A stretch of DNA of 64,000 bases from Paraburkholderia sp. PREW-6R (GTDB taxonomy: Bacteria; Pseudomonadota; Gammaproteobacteria; Burkholderiales; Burkholderiaceae), in the NCBI RefSeq assembly GCF_039621805.1, contig NZ_CP155073.1:2418001-2482000 (forward strand), read 5' to 3'. Positions 18,754-26,752 of this stretch are shown here, one piece after another. Position 1 is the stretch's first letter, and each line of letters opens with the position of its first letter. A program made the position numbers and the translations under genes. The notes beneath the pieces were generated by a model that had not been told where the DNA came from, did no database searches, and saw only the letters and a list, made by a program, of their open reading frames with translations.

Positions 18754-18786
18754 GAAAGGCCCGCATCCGTGCGGGCCTTTTTGTTT
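18754..18786 (+). terminator. Intrinsic terminator after tRNA-Asn copy 2
   Basis: AAAGGCCCGCA / TGCGGGCCTTTTT forms a strong stem followed by a T-rich run. It closes the tRNA transcript. Confidence 0.9.
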
Positions 18787-19013
18787 TGCTCGTGCGTTTT
18801 GCTCGAGCCTTTCGCTCAGATGTCCTCCTGCGGCGTTCTGCGACCCCGTCTCCGCAAAGCAGGCCGCTCCCCCACGCCCGGCAGCGGCATAGTGCATCGT
18901 CCGCACCGTCCACTTCATCCGCACGCGCCATGGGGCGCCGCTGCCGTTATACGATGGCGGTTCCCCCGGCGCGTCCACGCGCGTCAAAACCGAATGCTCA
19001 CTGCCGGCACCTT

Positions 19014-19490
19014 ATGAAATCGACCTTGTTGCGCACCGCCTTTTCCATGGCCGCCGGCCTGCTTCTGACCTCCGCGCATGCCGAGGAAGTCGGCAGCGTC
19101 AATACCAACTTTCGCATTACCGGCTCGGACCGCGTGGTCGTCGAGGCCTACGACGATCCTCAGGTGCAAGGCGTCACCTGTTATGTGTCGCGGGCGCGCA
19201 CCGGCGGTGTCAAGGGCACGCTTGGCATTGCCGAAGATCCGACCGAGGCGTCCATCGCCTGCCGTCAGGTCGCCGACATCCATTTCACCGGTCCAGTGAA
19301 GAAGCAGGCCGACGTGTTCTCGGTCAGCATGTCGCTGATCTTCAAGTCGCTGCACGTGGTTCGTGTGGTGGACGCGAAACGCAACACGCTCGTCTATCTC
19401 ACCTACAGCGACCGCGTGGTGAGCGGCAGCGCGAAGAACAGCGTGAGCGCCGTGCCGATGCCGGCCGGCACGACGATCCCGGTCAAGTAA
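19014..19490 (+). CDS. CreA family periplasmic protein
   Basis: A 158-residue exported protein. A signal peptide is seen at residues 1-23 (MKSTLLR, hydrophobic core, cleavage after AHA). The mature part matches the CreA family: EEVGSVNTNFRITGSDRVVVEAYDDPQVQGVTCYVS is the conserved front (residues 24-59), followed by KGTLGIAEDPTEASIACRQ and the ending TLVYLTYSDRVVSGSAKNS. The biochemical role of CreA is not established. It is monocistronic here, between the tRNA genes and an AraC regulator. Confidence 0.85.
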   Translation: MKSTLLRTAFSMAAGLLLTSAHAEEVGSVNTNFRITGSDRVVVEAYDDPQVQGVTCYVSRARTGGVKGTLGIAEDPTEASIACRQVADIHFTGPVKKQADVFSVSMSLIFKSLHVVRVVDAKRNTLVYLTYSDRVVSGSAKNSVSAVPMPAGTTIPVK

Positions 19491-19591
19491 GCCGTCCGCC
19501 GCGCTACGGCAAAACGTATCGGGCGCGCAGACAGGAGCGCCCTGACGTCTTCCGCGCGCGCTAAACTGAGCGGTCCTGCCGGACTCTCGCC

Positions 19592-20419
19592 ATGACCGCC
19601 CATCGCTTCCAGGATTCTGCCCGCTACTGGCGCACGCCGCTTCTGCCGGGCGCGGACCTGCTCACCGCCGAATATCACCACCACGAGTTCGCGCCGCATT
19701 GGCACGACGCGTACACGATTCCCGTAATCGTCGCGGGCGCCGAGGGCTACCGGTATCGCGGTTCGGACTATGTCGCGGAAGCCGGCGGCGTGCCGATCAT
19801 CAATCCAGGCGAACTGCATACCGGCTCGAAAGCGGTCGAAGCCGGCTGGCGGTATCGCGTGATGTATGCGCCAGTCGAGTTTATTCACGAACTGGCCAAC
19901 GAGGTGGCCGGCAAGCCGCAGGCGTTGCCGTGGTTTGCGCCCGGCGTGATCCGCGATCCTGACCTGGCCCGGCGTCTCACGCAGGCGCACTGCCTGATGG
20001 AAAGCGGCGACGACCCGCTCGCCGCCGAAGCGGCAATGCTCGATGCGCTGTCCACGCTGCTCGTGCGCTATTCGCGGACACAGCCTGAAGCGTCGGGCGT
20101 GGCGCGCGACTACGCTCGCGTGTCGAGCATGAAAGAGCGTCTGACCGGCAATCTCGAGGAATCCGTCACACTCGCCGACATGGCGCTCGCTGCGGGGCTT
20201 TCGCCCTTTCATGCCGCGCGGCTTTTCACGCGGACAACCGGCTTGTCGCCGCACGCGTGGCGCAATCAGGTGCGCCTGCAACGCGCGCTTGCGCCGCTGC
20301 GTGCGGGCGTTCCCGTCACGGAGGTCGCCGCGGCCAGCGGCTTCACGGACCAAAGCCATTTCACACGCCACTTCCGGCGCATGTTCGGCGTACCGCCGGG
20401 ACGCTGGCAAGGCGCCTGA
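19592..20419 (+). CDS. AraC family transcriptional regulator
   Basis: A 275-residue regulator. The N-terminal half is an AraC-type cupin ligand-binding domain with HHHEFAPHWHDAYTIPVIVAGA. The C-terminal 95 residues hold two helix-turn-helix units: SVTLADMALAAGLSPFHAARLFTRTTGLSPHAW (about 180-215) and TEVAAASGFTDQSHFTRHFRRMFG (about 240-263). It lies directly before the azlCD exporter genes on the same strand, so it is a likely regulator of them; members with this arrangement respond to amino acids, but the ligand here is unknown. Confidence 0.9.
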   Translation: MTAHRFQDSARYWRTPLLPGADLLTAEYHHHEFAPHWHDAYTIPVIVAGAEGYRYRGSDYVAEAGGVPIINPGELHTGSKAVEAGWRYRVMYAPVEFIHELANEVAGKPQALPWFAPGVIRDPDLARRLTQAHCLMESGDDPLAAEAAMLDALSTLLVRYSRTQPEASGVARDYARVSSMKERLTGNLEESVTLADMALAAGLSPFHAARLFTRTTGLSPHAWRNQVRLQRALAPLRAGVPVTEVAAASGFTDQSHFTRHFRRMFGVPPGRWQGA

Positions 20420-20453
20420 TTGCGCGGCCTGATTGGGCGGCCTGATTGTGCGC
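20415..20453. repeat. 13-bp tandem repeat downstream of the AraC gene
   Basis: Three units of CCTGATTGNGCGG-like sequence (20415-20427, 20428-20440, 20441-20453) overlap the AraC stop codon region. The first unit contains the TGA stop. Confidence 0.85.
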
Positions 20454-20492
20454 TGTGACGGTGAGGCGCGCAGCAGCGTTGGCCGCCCGCTC

Positions 20493-20519
20493 ACGCACCG
20501 CACCGCACCGCACCGCAAG
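20493..20519. repeat. (CACCG) microsatellite
   Basis: About four and a half copies of the 5-bp unit CACCG lie in the AraC-azlC gap. Expansion or contraction here would change the distance between promoter and start without touching a coding frame. Confidence 0.85.
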
Positions 20520-20576
20520 AACATACAAGCCGCACCGTGGCCGGCCCGCTATGCTTCCCGGACCAAGGAGGCAAGA

Positions 20577-21437
20577 TTGACCCACCCATCCCCAACCCGC
20601 ACAGGCGAGACCCGGTCAGGAGAGACCCGGTCAGGAGTGACCCGGTCAGGCACGACCCGGTCAGGCGAGACCCAGCCCCGCCACACCGGCCATCTGAAAG
20701 AACTCACGGCCGGCGCACGCGACATCATCCCGATGATGGTCGGCGCAGCGCCGTTCGGCGTCATCTTCGGCACGCTCGTCGCGTCCGGCCCGCTGCATCT
20801 GTGGCACGGCCAGCTGATGTCGCTCGTCGTATTCGCCGGCTCCGCCCAGTTCATCGCGCTAGGGCTGATCGCCGGTCATGCCAGTTTCGCGGTGATCTGG
20901 GCGACGACCCTCGTCGTCAATCTGCGCCATGTGCTGTATAGCGCGACGCTTGCGCCCCACGTCGCGCATTTGCCCGCCCGCTGGCGCTGGGCGCTCGGCG
21001 CGCTGCTCACCGACGAAGTCTTCGCCGTCGCGTGGGAACATTATCGGCACCGCGAGCCAGGCACGGTCGGCCCGCACTACTTTTTCGGCGCGGGCCTCGC
21101 CATGTATCTGAACTGGCAACTCTGGACCGTCGCCGGCCTGCTCTTCGGCGCTGCGTTCCCGGGTTTGCAGTCGCTCGGCCTCGATTTCGCCATGGTCGCG
21201 ACCTTCATTGCGATCGTCGTGCCGCAACTCGTTGCGCTGCGCTTCATCGCGGCGGCAGTCACGGCAGGTACGCTGGCATTTTTCTGGCAAGCCTGGCCGT
21301 ACAAGCTCGGATTGCTGGGCGCGGTGTTCGCGGGCGTGGCAGTGGGCGTTCTGCTGTCGACGTCGCGCTTCATGCCGGACGCCCAGCGTAAGAATGCGCC
21401 GCGCGGCGCGCGCAAGACCGTGGAGGCATCGCAATGA
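20577..21437 (+). CDS. azlC: AzlC family branched-chain amino acid exporter, large subunit
   Basis: A 286-residue inner-membrane protein with about seven to eight hydrophobic segments. Family landmarks are IIPMMVGAAPFGVIFGTL near residue 46, FAGSAQFIALGL, and VVNLRHVLYSA. With AzlD it exports branched-chain amino acids (azaleucine resistance). I chose a TTG start because AAGGAGG lies just before it (20563-20571); the upstream open frame has no such site. The first 35 residues are hydrophilic and contain a pentapeptide repeat (E/V/T-TRSG). Its stop overlaps the azlD start by 4 bases. Confidence 0.88.
   Translation: MTHPSPTRTGETRSGETRSGVTRSGTTRSGETQPRHTGHLKELTAGARDIIPMMVGAAPFGVIFGTLVASGPLHLWHGQLMSLVVFAGSAQFIALGLIAGHASFAVIWATTLVVNLRHVLYSATLAPHVAHLPARWRWALGALLTDEVFAVAWEHYRHREPGTVGPHYFFGAGLAMYLNWQLWTVAGLLFGAAFPGLQSLGLDFAMVATFIAIVVPQLVALRFIAAAVTAGTLAFFWQAWPYKLGLLGAVFAGVAVGVLLSTSRFMPDAQRKNAPRGARKTVEASQ
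20604..20673 (+). repeat. 15-bp in-frame tandem repeat near the azlC start
   Basis: Four units and a degenerate fifth of about 15 bp around ACCCGGTCAGG encode ETRSG, ETRSG, VTRSG, TTRSG, ETQPR. They sit in the hydrophilic N-terminus before the first membrane helix. Confidence 0.88.
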
Positions 21438-21757
21438 ACTATGTGATCCTCATTCTCGGCATGGCGGCGATCACGTGGGTGATTCGCTCGGCCGTTTTCG
21501 TGCTGGGCGACCGGCTGGTGTTTCCGCCGCTCGTGCGCACCGCGCTCGGCTTCGTGCCCGTGACGGTGCTGACGGCGATCATCGTGCCGATGGCCGTGTC
21601 GCCGCACGGCGCGAACGCCGAGCTGACCTGGCGCAACCCGCAACTGGTCGGCGCGCTCGCCGCGATCGTGATCAGCGCGACGACGCGTCGCCCGCTGCTG
21701 ACCATCGCCGTTGGCCTCGTGGTCTTTTTCGTCTGGCAGGGCGTCGTGCTCAGATAA
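21434..21757 (+). CDS. azlD: AzlD family branched-chain amino acid exporter, small subunit
   Basis: A 107-residue membrane protein with four hydrophobic segments. MAAITWVIRSAVFVLG near the N-terminus and FVPVTVLTAIIVP in the second helix are typical of AzlD. It forms the exporter with AzlC. The start overlaps the azlC stop (ATGA). Confidence 0.9.
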   Translation: MNYVILILGMAAITWVIRSAVFVLGDRLVFPPLVRTALGFVPVTVLTAIIVPMAVSPHGANAELTWRNPQLVGALAAIVISATTRRPLLTIAVGLVVFFVWQGVVLR

Positions 21758-22142
21758 TCGGGCGAGGCGCACGCGGCCCGTCAAAATGGTCTGCCCGCAA
21801 CCTGCGGCGCGCCTTTTACCAGCCGTTAACCCAATAATGAGCATGCCCGCTCGTCCGCTCGCTGCCCCCGCCGTGTCGGCCACCCGGTGCGTGCGCGCGC
21901 CGACGCGGGACCTCCTTTCCATTCCCGCATCGCCTCTGCCCTTCCCTTAAGTTTCCCGCCGGATCCGCCGTTAATCAGGCGAGGTCCGCGCATCGGGACA
22001 TGTTCCGCTGGCGCGCGCCAGAAGATTTACACGCACACGCAGCACCTATACCGCGCCGGCATCTGGCGTCGTGTCGTTACAGCGTCCAGCAGAGACCGGA
22101 TGACACGACGAAGCCGCGCGGCAGGACCAAACGGGATATGAA
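21758..22142 (+). other. Gene-free gap between azlD and the unknown gene at 22143
   Basis: These 385 bases have no supportable gene. No clear terminator is seen after azlD. The short open frames on the plus strand are Arg/Pro-rich and lack ribosome binding sites. The promoter of the next gene should be here, but I cannot point to one. Confidence 0.5.
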
Positions 22143-22910
22143 ATGGGTCAAATCACCCTCACACTCAAGCAAGAGACCATTGCGACGCTGCGCAAGGATT
22201 TCGACGCTTTTCTGCGCGTTTCGCTGAAGCTCGATCCTCAGTTCGCAACGCCGTCGTTCGAGGACTTTCTGCGCGCCAAACTGCTGGACAACATGATGCC
22301 GCTCACCGAACACGCGGTTCAGCGGATGTTGCAGGGCGGCCAGTACGCATGGGCCAAGCGCACGCTCGACAAGGAGTTTCCGGACGTGGTCGCGATCCTG
22401 ATGCGTCAGGCGGGCGAATTTGGCTTCGGTTTTGCGTCGCGCTCGGAATGGACGCCGGAGGAACTCGCCAAACAATGTCACGACTGGGCCGCAGCGATCG
22501 TCAAGGAAGCGGAAGGCGACGCGGCGCTGATCGACCCGCTCGCGGCGCAGATCAAAAGCGCCGCCCAGGACATTCAGGCACTCGAAGAGATCATGCAGAC
22601 ACCCGCGTGGCGCCTCGTGGAATCGCTGCGCCAGCGCGTGTACGAAGCCAAGGTGGCATGCGAAACCAGCGTGGGCAGCACCGCGCGTGAAAAGCTCGGC
22701 GAACTGCGCGGCCTGCTGCGTCTTGGCATATCGCACGGCTCGTTCCAGAAGCAGGAAGCGCAGCAGATCATGGAATATCTGCGCCTGCTGAAGCCGGAAA
22801 TTTTTGTCGAAGAACCCTACGACGTGTTTTCGCGCCTCGCCGCGTGGCTGCGTAATTTCTTCGTGCCGCCGCGTCCTGTGCCGCAACAGCAGCAACGCCA
22901 GTCGCGCTAA
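22143..22910 (+). CDS. Unknown alpha-helical cytoplasmic protein
   Basis: A 255-residue protein I do not recognise. It has no signal peptide or membrane helix. Most of it looks alpha-helical and mixed-charge: SFEDFLRAKLLDNMM (about 38-52), a helix-rich centre with IKSAAQDIQALEEIMQ (about 138-153), and SFQKQEAQQIMEYLRLLKP (about 200-218). The C-terminus turns basic and Pro/Gln-rich (PPRPVPQQQQRQSR). Codon use is like the neighbours, so it is a real gene. It converges with the UvrD-like helicase gene with a 46-bp gap. No operon partner hints at a function. Confidence 0.7.
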   Translation: MGQITLTLKQETIATLRKDFDAFLRVSLKLDPQFATPSFEDFLRAKLLDNMMPLTEHAVQRMLQGGQYAWAKRTLDKEFPDVVAILMRQAGEFGFGFASRSEWTPEELAKQCHDWAAAIVKEAEGDAALIDPLAAQIKSAAQDIQALEEIMQTPAWRLVESLRQRVYEAKVACETSVGSTAREKLGELRGLLRLGISHGSFQKQEAQQIMEYLRLLKPEIFVEEPYDVFSRLAAWLRNFFVPPRPVPQQQQRQSR

Positions 22911-22956
22911 AGCGGTCCGGTTAAGACTCGCAGATGGCCGCCGCCTGCCGGTGGTC

Positions 22957-25092
22957 TCAGTCCCACATTTTCCTCAGCTTCGCCGCGATCTCGATCTTGG
23001 CCTGTGCGGCCGCAGCCAGCCCCGACGCCGTCGGCGCGCACGACACCGGCACACGCGGCCACGCATAAGCATCGAAGAGCGGCATCAGATGTGCCGGAAT
23101 GAAGCGCGTGCGCGATGCCCACACGTGACGGTCGCCCATATGCGTCTGGTTGTGCACGTAAAAGCGTTGCGGCACGACGATGTGCAGATCTTCTTTAGCG
23201 CGCGTCATGGCCACGTACAAAAGGCGGCGCTCCTCGTCGATTTCCTCCTCGCTGCCGGTGCCCAGATCGGATGGAATACAGCCGTCGACGCCGTTCAGCA
23301 CGAACACGTTGCGCCACTCCTGCCCTTTCGCCGAATGGATCGTCGACAGGATCAGATAATCCTCGTCGATCAGCGGTACACCGGATTCGTCGCTGGTGGC
23401 GTCAGGCGGGTCGAGCGTCAGTTCGGTGAGAAAACGTTCGCGCGACGCATAGGTGCCCGCAATGCTTTCCATTTGCAGCACGTCCGCGTGACGGACCGCC
23501 GCGTCCTCGTGATTGCGCTCGAGGTGCGGCTCGTACCACCGCCGCACCATTTCGAATTCCGCGGGCCACGGCGTCTGCCGTCCATACACGCTCGACATCA
23601 GCTTGACGAACGGGTGCCAGTCTTCCTGCGCGCGTGGCGGCGGAGCAAACGCGGCAAGCACGTTGCCGGCGGTTTCGACGGGATTGCCCGCGCCCGCGCC
23701 CGCGCGCGCGGCGATCTCGTCGAGCACCTTCGCGGCCGTGGCCGGCCCGACACCCGGCAGCAATTGCACGACCCGAAACCCGGCGACGCGGTCGCGTGGA
23801 TTCTCCGCCCAGCGCAACACCGCGAGCACGTCTTTCACATGCACGGAATCGAGGAATTTCAGGCCGCCGAATTTGACGAACGGGATGTTGCGGCGGGTCA
23901 GTTCGACTTCGAGCGCGGCGCTGTGATGCGCAGCCCGGAACAGCACTGCCTGCGACTTCAGTTTCATACCCTGTTCGCGCGCCTCCAGCACCTGCTCGAC
24001 GATGTAGCGCGCCTGATCCGCTTCATCGGCGACCGTGACGATGCGCGGACGCTGCGCCGATGTCTTGTCGGTCCACAGGTTCTTGGTGTAGCGCTCGCTG
24101 GCCAGCTCGATTACTGCATTCGATGCCGCGAGAATCGGGCTGGTCGAGCGGTAGTTGCGCTCCAGCGTGATCTGTCTCGCAGGCGGGTCGAAGTGCGCGG
24201 GAAAGTCGAGAATGTTGCGCACGGTCGCGCCGCGAAACGAATAGATGGACTGCGCGTCGTCGCCGACCACCGTCAGGCCGCGGCCGTCCGGCTTCAGCGC
24301 GAGCAGGATGGACGCCTGCAGGCGGTTGGTGTCCTGATACTCGTCGACCAGCACGTGATCGAAACGGCCCGACAGGTCGGCGGCGATGGCAGGCTCCGCG
24401 GCCATGTGCGACCAGTAGAGCAGCAGGTCGTCGTAATCGAGCACGCTTTGCTTCTGCTTGGCCTCGACATAGGCCGCGAACAGCATGCGCAGATCGGCTT
24501 CCCACTCGCGGCACCATGGGAATGCGGTGTTGAGCACGTGTGACAACGCCGCGCCCGTGTTCACCACCCGCGAATAGATCGCGAAACACGTGCCTTTCGC
24601 CGGAAAGCGCCGCTCCTTCGCCGACAAACCGAGTTCGTGGCGCACGAGGTTCATCAGGTCGGCCGAGTCTTCGCGGTCATTGATCGTAAAAGCGGGGGCA
24701 AGGCCGATCAGGTCGGCGTATTCGCGCAACAGCCGCGCGCCGACGCTATGAAACGTGCCCGACCAGGTGAGTCCTTGCGCGAGCGCAGCCCTTGAGCCAA
24801 GCGCGGCGCCGGCAATACGCGTCACGCGCCGCGTCATTTCGAGCGCCGCACGGCGCGAAAAGGTGAGCAGCAGGATACGGCGCGGATCAGCGCCCTTCAC
24901 GACCAGGTTGGCGACGCGATGAGCCAGCGTATTGGTCTTGCCGGAACCCGCGCCCGCAATTACGAGCAACGCGCCCGGCGGCGTATGAGGCGAGTCCGCA
25001 CCATATTCGACGGCTTCGCGCTGCGCGTCGTTGAGCTTGGCCAGCCAGCTGGCGGTGTCGGATGGCGGCGGCGATTCGGCGACAGAGAGCAC
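22957..25092 (-). CDS. UvrD/Rep-family ATP-dependent DNA helicase
   Basis: A 711-residue superfamily 1A 3'-5' DNA helicase. Walker A is VIAGAGSGKTNTLAHRV (motif I), motif II is VDEYQDTNRLQ, motif III GDDAQSIYSFRGA, motif IV around ERNYRSTSPIL, motif V STIHSAKGQEWRNVFVLN, and motif VI LLYVAMTRAKEDLHI. The UvrD/PcrA/Rep order and length fit, although the C-terminal tail ends soon after motif VI. It unwinds DNA in repair or at stalled forks. The start is GTG at 25092. A LexA-box-like sequence lies 42 bases upstream, suggesting SOS control as for E. coli uvrD. Confidence 0.93.
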   Translation of the reverse strand: MLSVAESPPPSDTASWLAKLNDAQREAVEYGADSPHTPPGALLVIAGAGSGKTNTLAHRVANLVVKGADPRRILLLTFSRRAALEMTRRVTRIAGAALGSRAALAQGLTWSGTFHSVGARLLREYADLIGLAPAFTINDREDSADLMNLVRHELGLSAKERRFPAKGTCFAIYSRVVNTGAALSHVLNTAFPWCREWEADLRMLFAAYVEAKQKQSVLDYDDLLLYWSHMAAEPAIAADLSGRFDHVLVDEYQDTNRLQASILLALKPDGRGLTVVGDDAQSIYSFRGATVRNILDFPAHFDPPARQITLERNYRSTSPILAASNAVIELASERYTKNLWTDKTSAQRPRIVTVADEADQARYIVEQVLEAREQGMKLKSQAVLFRAAHHSAALEVELTRRNIPFVKFGGLKFLDSVHVKDVLAVLRWAENPRDRVAGFRVVQLLPGVGPATAAKVLDEIAARAGAGAGNPVETAGNVLAAFAPPPRAQEDWHPFVKLMSSVYGRQTPWPAEFEMVRRWYEPHLERNHEDAAVRHADVLQMESIAGTYASRERFLTELTLDPPDATSDESGVPLIDEDYLILSTIHSAKGQEWRNVFVLNGVDGCIPSDLGTGSEEEIDEERRLLYVAMTRAKEDLHIVVPQRFYVHNQTHMGDRHVWASRTRFIPAHLMPLFDAYAWPRVPVSCAPTASGLAAAAQAKIEIAAKLRKMWD

Positions 25093-25134
25093 GTTGGATT
25101 CGGGCGTTCAATGGATTCAGGATGGCGACGCATA

Positions 25135-25150
25135 CTGTATATCCATACAA
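25135..25150 (-). promoter_or_regulatory. LexA-box-like site upstream of the helicase gene
   Basis: The 16 bases match CTGT-N8-ACAG at 7 of the 8 defined positions: CTGT at 25135-25138 and ACAA at 25147-25150, with an A/T-rich centre. It is 42 bases upstream of the GTG start of the UvrD-like gene, a normal distance for an SOS operator. Confidence 0.6.
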
Positions 25151-25276
25151 CCTCACTTCACAAGCGACCCTTTTTTCTGGCGGCACGATCGGAGCGCGCA
25201 CGCCGGCTACGCGGCCCGTGTTTGCTCAGGCGGATTGCTTGTTGACCGAAACCGCGCACCGCCGGTTCAGGCAAAG

Positions 25277-25322
25277 CAATGGCCCGTGCGCGCAGTCGCA
25301 GACGGGCCATTGGACGATGAAA
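25277..25322 (-). terminator. Hairpin downstream of the Ala/Lys-rich gene
   Basis: An 11-bp perfect inverted repeat (CAATGGCCCGT / ACGGGCCATTG) encloses a 24-nt loop. There is no T-run on the minus strand, so termination is only probable. It lies 39 bases past the stop of the 88-residue gene and also precedes the helicase promoter. Confidence 0.5.
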
Positions 25323-25360
25323 ACGAGCGCAATTTACACAATTAAGCGCGAACCCTATCG

Positions 25361-25627
25361 TCAGTCCTGCTTCTTTGCGTCCTTCACCGCGGCGTCGGCG
25401 TTCGCCTTGTCGGCGTCGGCCTGCGCATCGGTCTTTTTCTTGTCAGCCTTGGCTTGTGCGACAGCCGCCTTCTTGTCGGCCTTGGCCTGTTCCTTGGCCG
25501 CTTTCTTGTCAGCGTGGGTTGCCGGCGCAGCGGTCGGATCGCTCGCCTGAGCGAACGCAACCGACGACACGCAGCCGGCAAGCAGCGCGGCAACAATCTG
25601 ATGCTTCGTAGCTCGAGTGATAGTCAT
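25361..25627 (-). CDS. Small exported Ala/Lys/Asp-rich protein
   Basis: An 88-residue protein with a signal peptide (MTITRATKHQIVAALLAGC..., cleavage near AFA, residue 26). The mature part is about 60 residues made almost only of Ala, Lys, Asp and Gln in heptad-like repeats (ADKKAA, AKADKK), which predicts a long single alpha helix or coiled coil. A strong AAGGAGGT lies just upstream of the chosen ATG. The next minus-strand gene upstream (25793-26233) encodes a similar kind of protein. Function unknown; periplasmic helical proteins of this kind are common in Burkholderia genomes. Confidence 0.75.
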   Translation of the reverse strand: MTITRATKHQIVAALLAGCVSSVAFAQASDPTAAPATHADKKAAKEQAKADKKAAVAQAKADKKKTDAQADADKANADAAVKDAKKQD

Positions 25628-25749
25628 GCGATACCTCCTTGCACCGTAACAGCAACGTTGAGCTCGCAACGTTAAACAGTTTCAACTCGCGCGGCGGCAT
25701 GGCGGCAGCACGATCAGCCGCCACGCTGGAATTTCACCGGCGCATTCGT

Positions 25750-25770
25750 CAGCGGGCCTGACGCCCGCTG
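25750..25770 (-). terminator. Hairpin after the 146-residue exported protein gene
   Basis: CAGCGGGC / GCCCGCTG is a perfect 8-bp stem with a 5-nt loop, 23 bases past the stop. It lacks a T-run, so it may be a weak terminator or an mRNA 3'-end stabiliser. Confidence 0.45.
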
Positions 25771-25792
25771 TTCGATGCCTGCCGTTGTGGTG

Positions 25793-26233
25793 TTAGTGCT
25801 TCGCGTCCGTGCCGTCCGTCGGGTCAGCGGGTTGGCCCTGCATGTTCATTTTCATTTCGTTGTTGGCAGTCTGCTTATCCGCCTTCTGGTTGATCTTGGC
25901 GTCGCGCACCTGCTCCTTGTATTGCGCCTTGGCGGCCTTCTGCTGTTCCTTCAGTTCAGCCTTGGACGCCTTCTTTGACGCGCGATACTCGGCGTTCGCC
26001 TGCGCATTGGCGTTGCGCTTCTGAACCAGCGGGTCGGTCGAGCCCGGCGCCGTCAGACGCATCGGCGGCGGGGTGACGGGCTGCGCGCCCGGCGCTGCAG
26101 GCGCGACGTCCGCACCTTGGGTCTGAGCCTGCATTTGTCCGTCGGCGCCCGGCTGCGCAGTTTGCGCGACAGCAGCGGTAGCGGCAAAGGCGCTCAGGGC
26201 GGTACCAATCAGAAGCGTGCGAATCTGGGTCAT
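25793..26233 (-). CDS. Exported Ala/Gln/Lys-rich helical protein
   Basis: A 146-residue protein. A signal peptide is seen at residues 1-23 (MTQIRTLLIGTALSAFAATAAVAQ). Residues 24-70 are Gln/Ala/Pro-rich and probably disordered; 75-125 are charged and helical (ASKKASKAELKEQQKAAKAQYKEQ), and the tail is Met/Asn-rich. An AGAGAGGAC ribosome binding site precedes the ATG. The signal plus Ala/Lys helix resembles the next gene downstream, suggesting an old duplication or convergent low complexity. No known domain. Confidence 0.72.
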   Translation of the reverse strand: MTQIRTLLIGTALSAFAATAAVAQTAQPGADGQMQAQTQGADVAPAAPGAQPVTPPPMRLTAPGSTDPLVQKRNANAQANAEYRASKKASKAELKEQQKAAKAQYKEQVRDAKINQKADKQTANNEMKMNMQGQPADPTDGTDAKH

Positions 26234-26533
26234 GTTAAGTCCTCTCTAGAGTTGTTATGACGCGGGCGTCATAGCGGCGGTCCGTCAATATGAAAAGCGT
26301 TCATGCGCTTTGCCCGGTCTGACTTTCACTTGAATACAGCGAACTTTACTACTGGTCTTCACTTTACGAGTGGAAAACTCGGACTGCGACTACTGTTACG
26401 CAAGGTTTCACTTTCCGACAAATGGATAACAACTGCTTGCAACTGCTTGCGCCATCCGGAAACTCACGGCGCGGTTTATCCAGGGCAAGCTTCTGGCTTA
26501 TCATGCGAACCCCCGCCTGAAGGTGCAAACGAC

Positions 26534-26752
26534 ATGCCCAACCTGGATTTCACGCTGACCGGCGACTACGTCGAACTGCATAATCTCCTGAAGATAACGG
26601 GACTTGCGGACAGCGGCGGCTCCGCCAAGATGATGGTGGCGGACGGTGTAGTAACCGTCGACGGCCGCGTCGAAACACGTAAAACCTGCAAAATCCGCGC
26701 GGGACAGGTCGTGCTGCTAGGCGACACGCGAATCGCAGTGCACGAGGCCTGA
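26534..26752 (+). CDS. S4-domain RNA-binding protein (YbcJ-like)
   Basis: A 72-residue protein consisting of one S4 RNA-binding domain: VELHNLLKITGLADSGGSAK, then VADGVVTVDGRVETRKTCKIRAGQVV, given as landmarks at residues 11-60. The family includes E. coli YbcJ, which associates with ribosomal RNA; its exact job is unclear. I chose the ATG at 26534 over the longer open frame because the upstream part has no homology and lower GC. Its stop overlaps the MATE gene start as TGATG, so the two are coupled. Confidence 0.87.
   Translation: MPNLDFTLTGDYVELHNLLKITGLADSGGSAKMMVADGVVTVDGRVETRKTCKIRAGQVVLLGDTRIAVHEA

Noticed and set aside
22804-24543. A 579-codon open frame antisense to the helicase
   Set aside because: Overlaps a gene with all SF1 helicase motifs; its own sequence has no recognisable domain.
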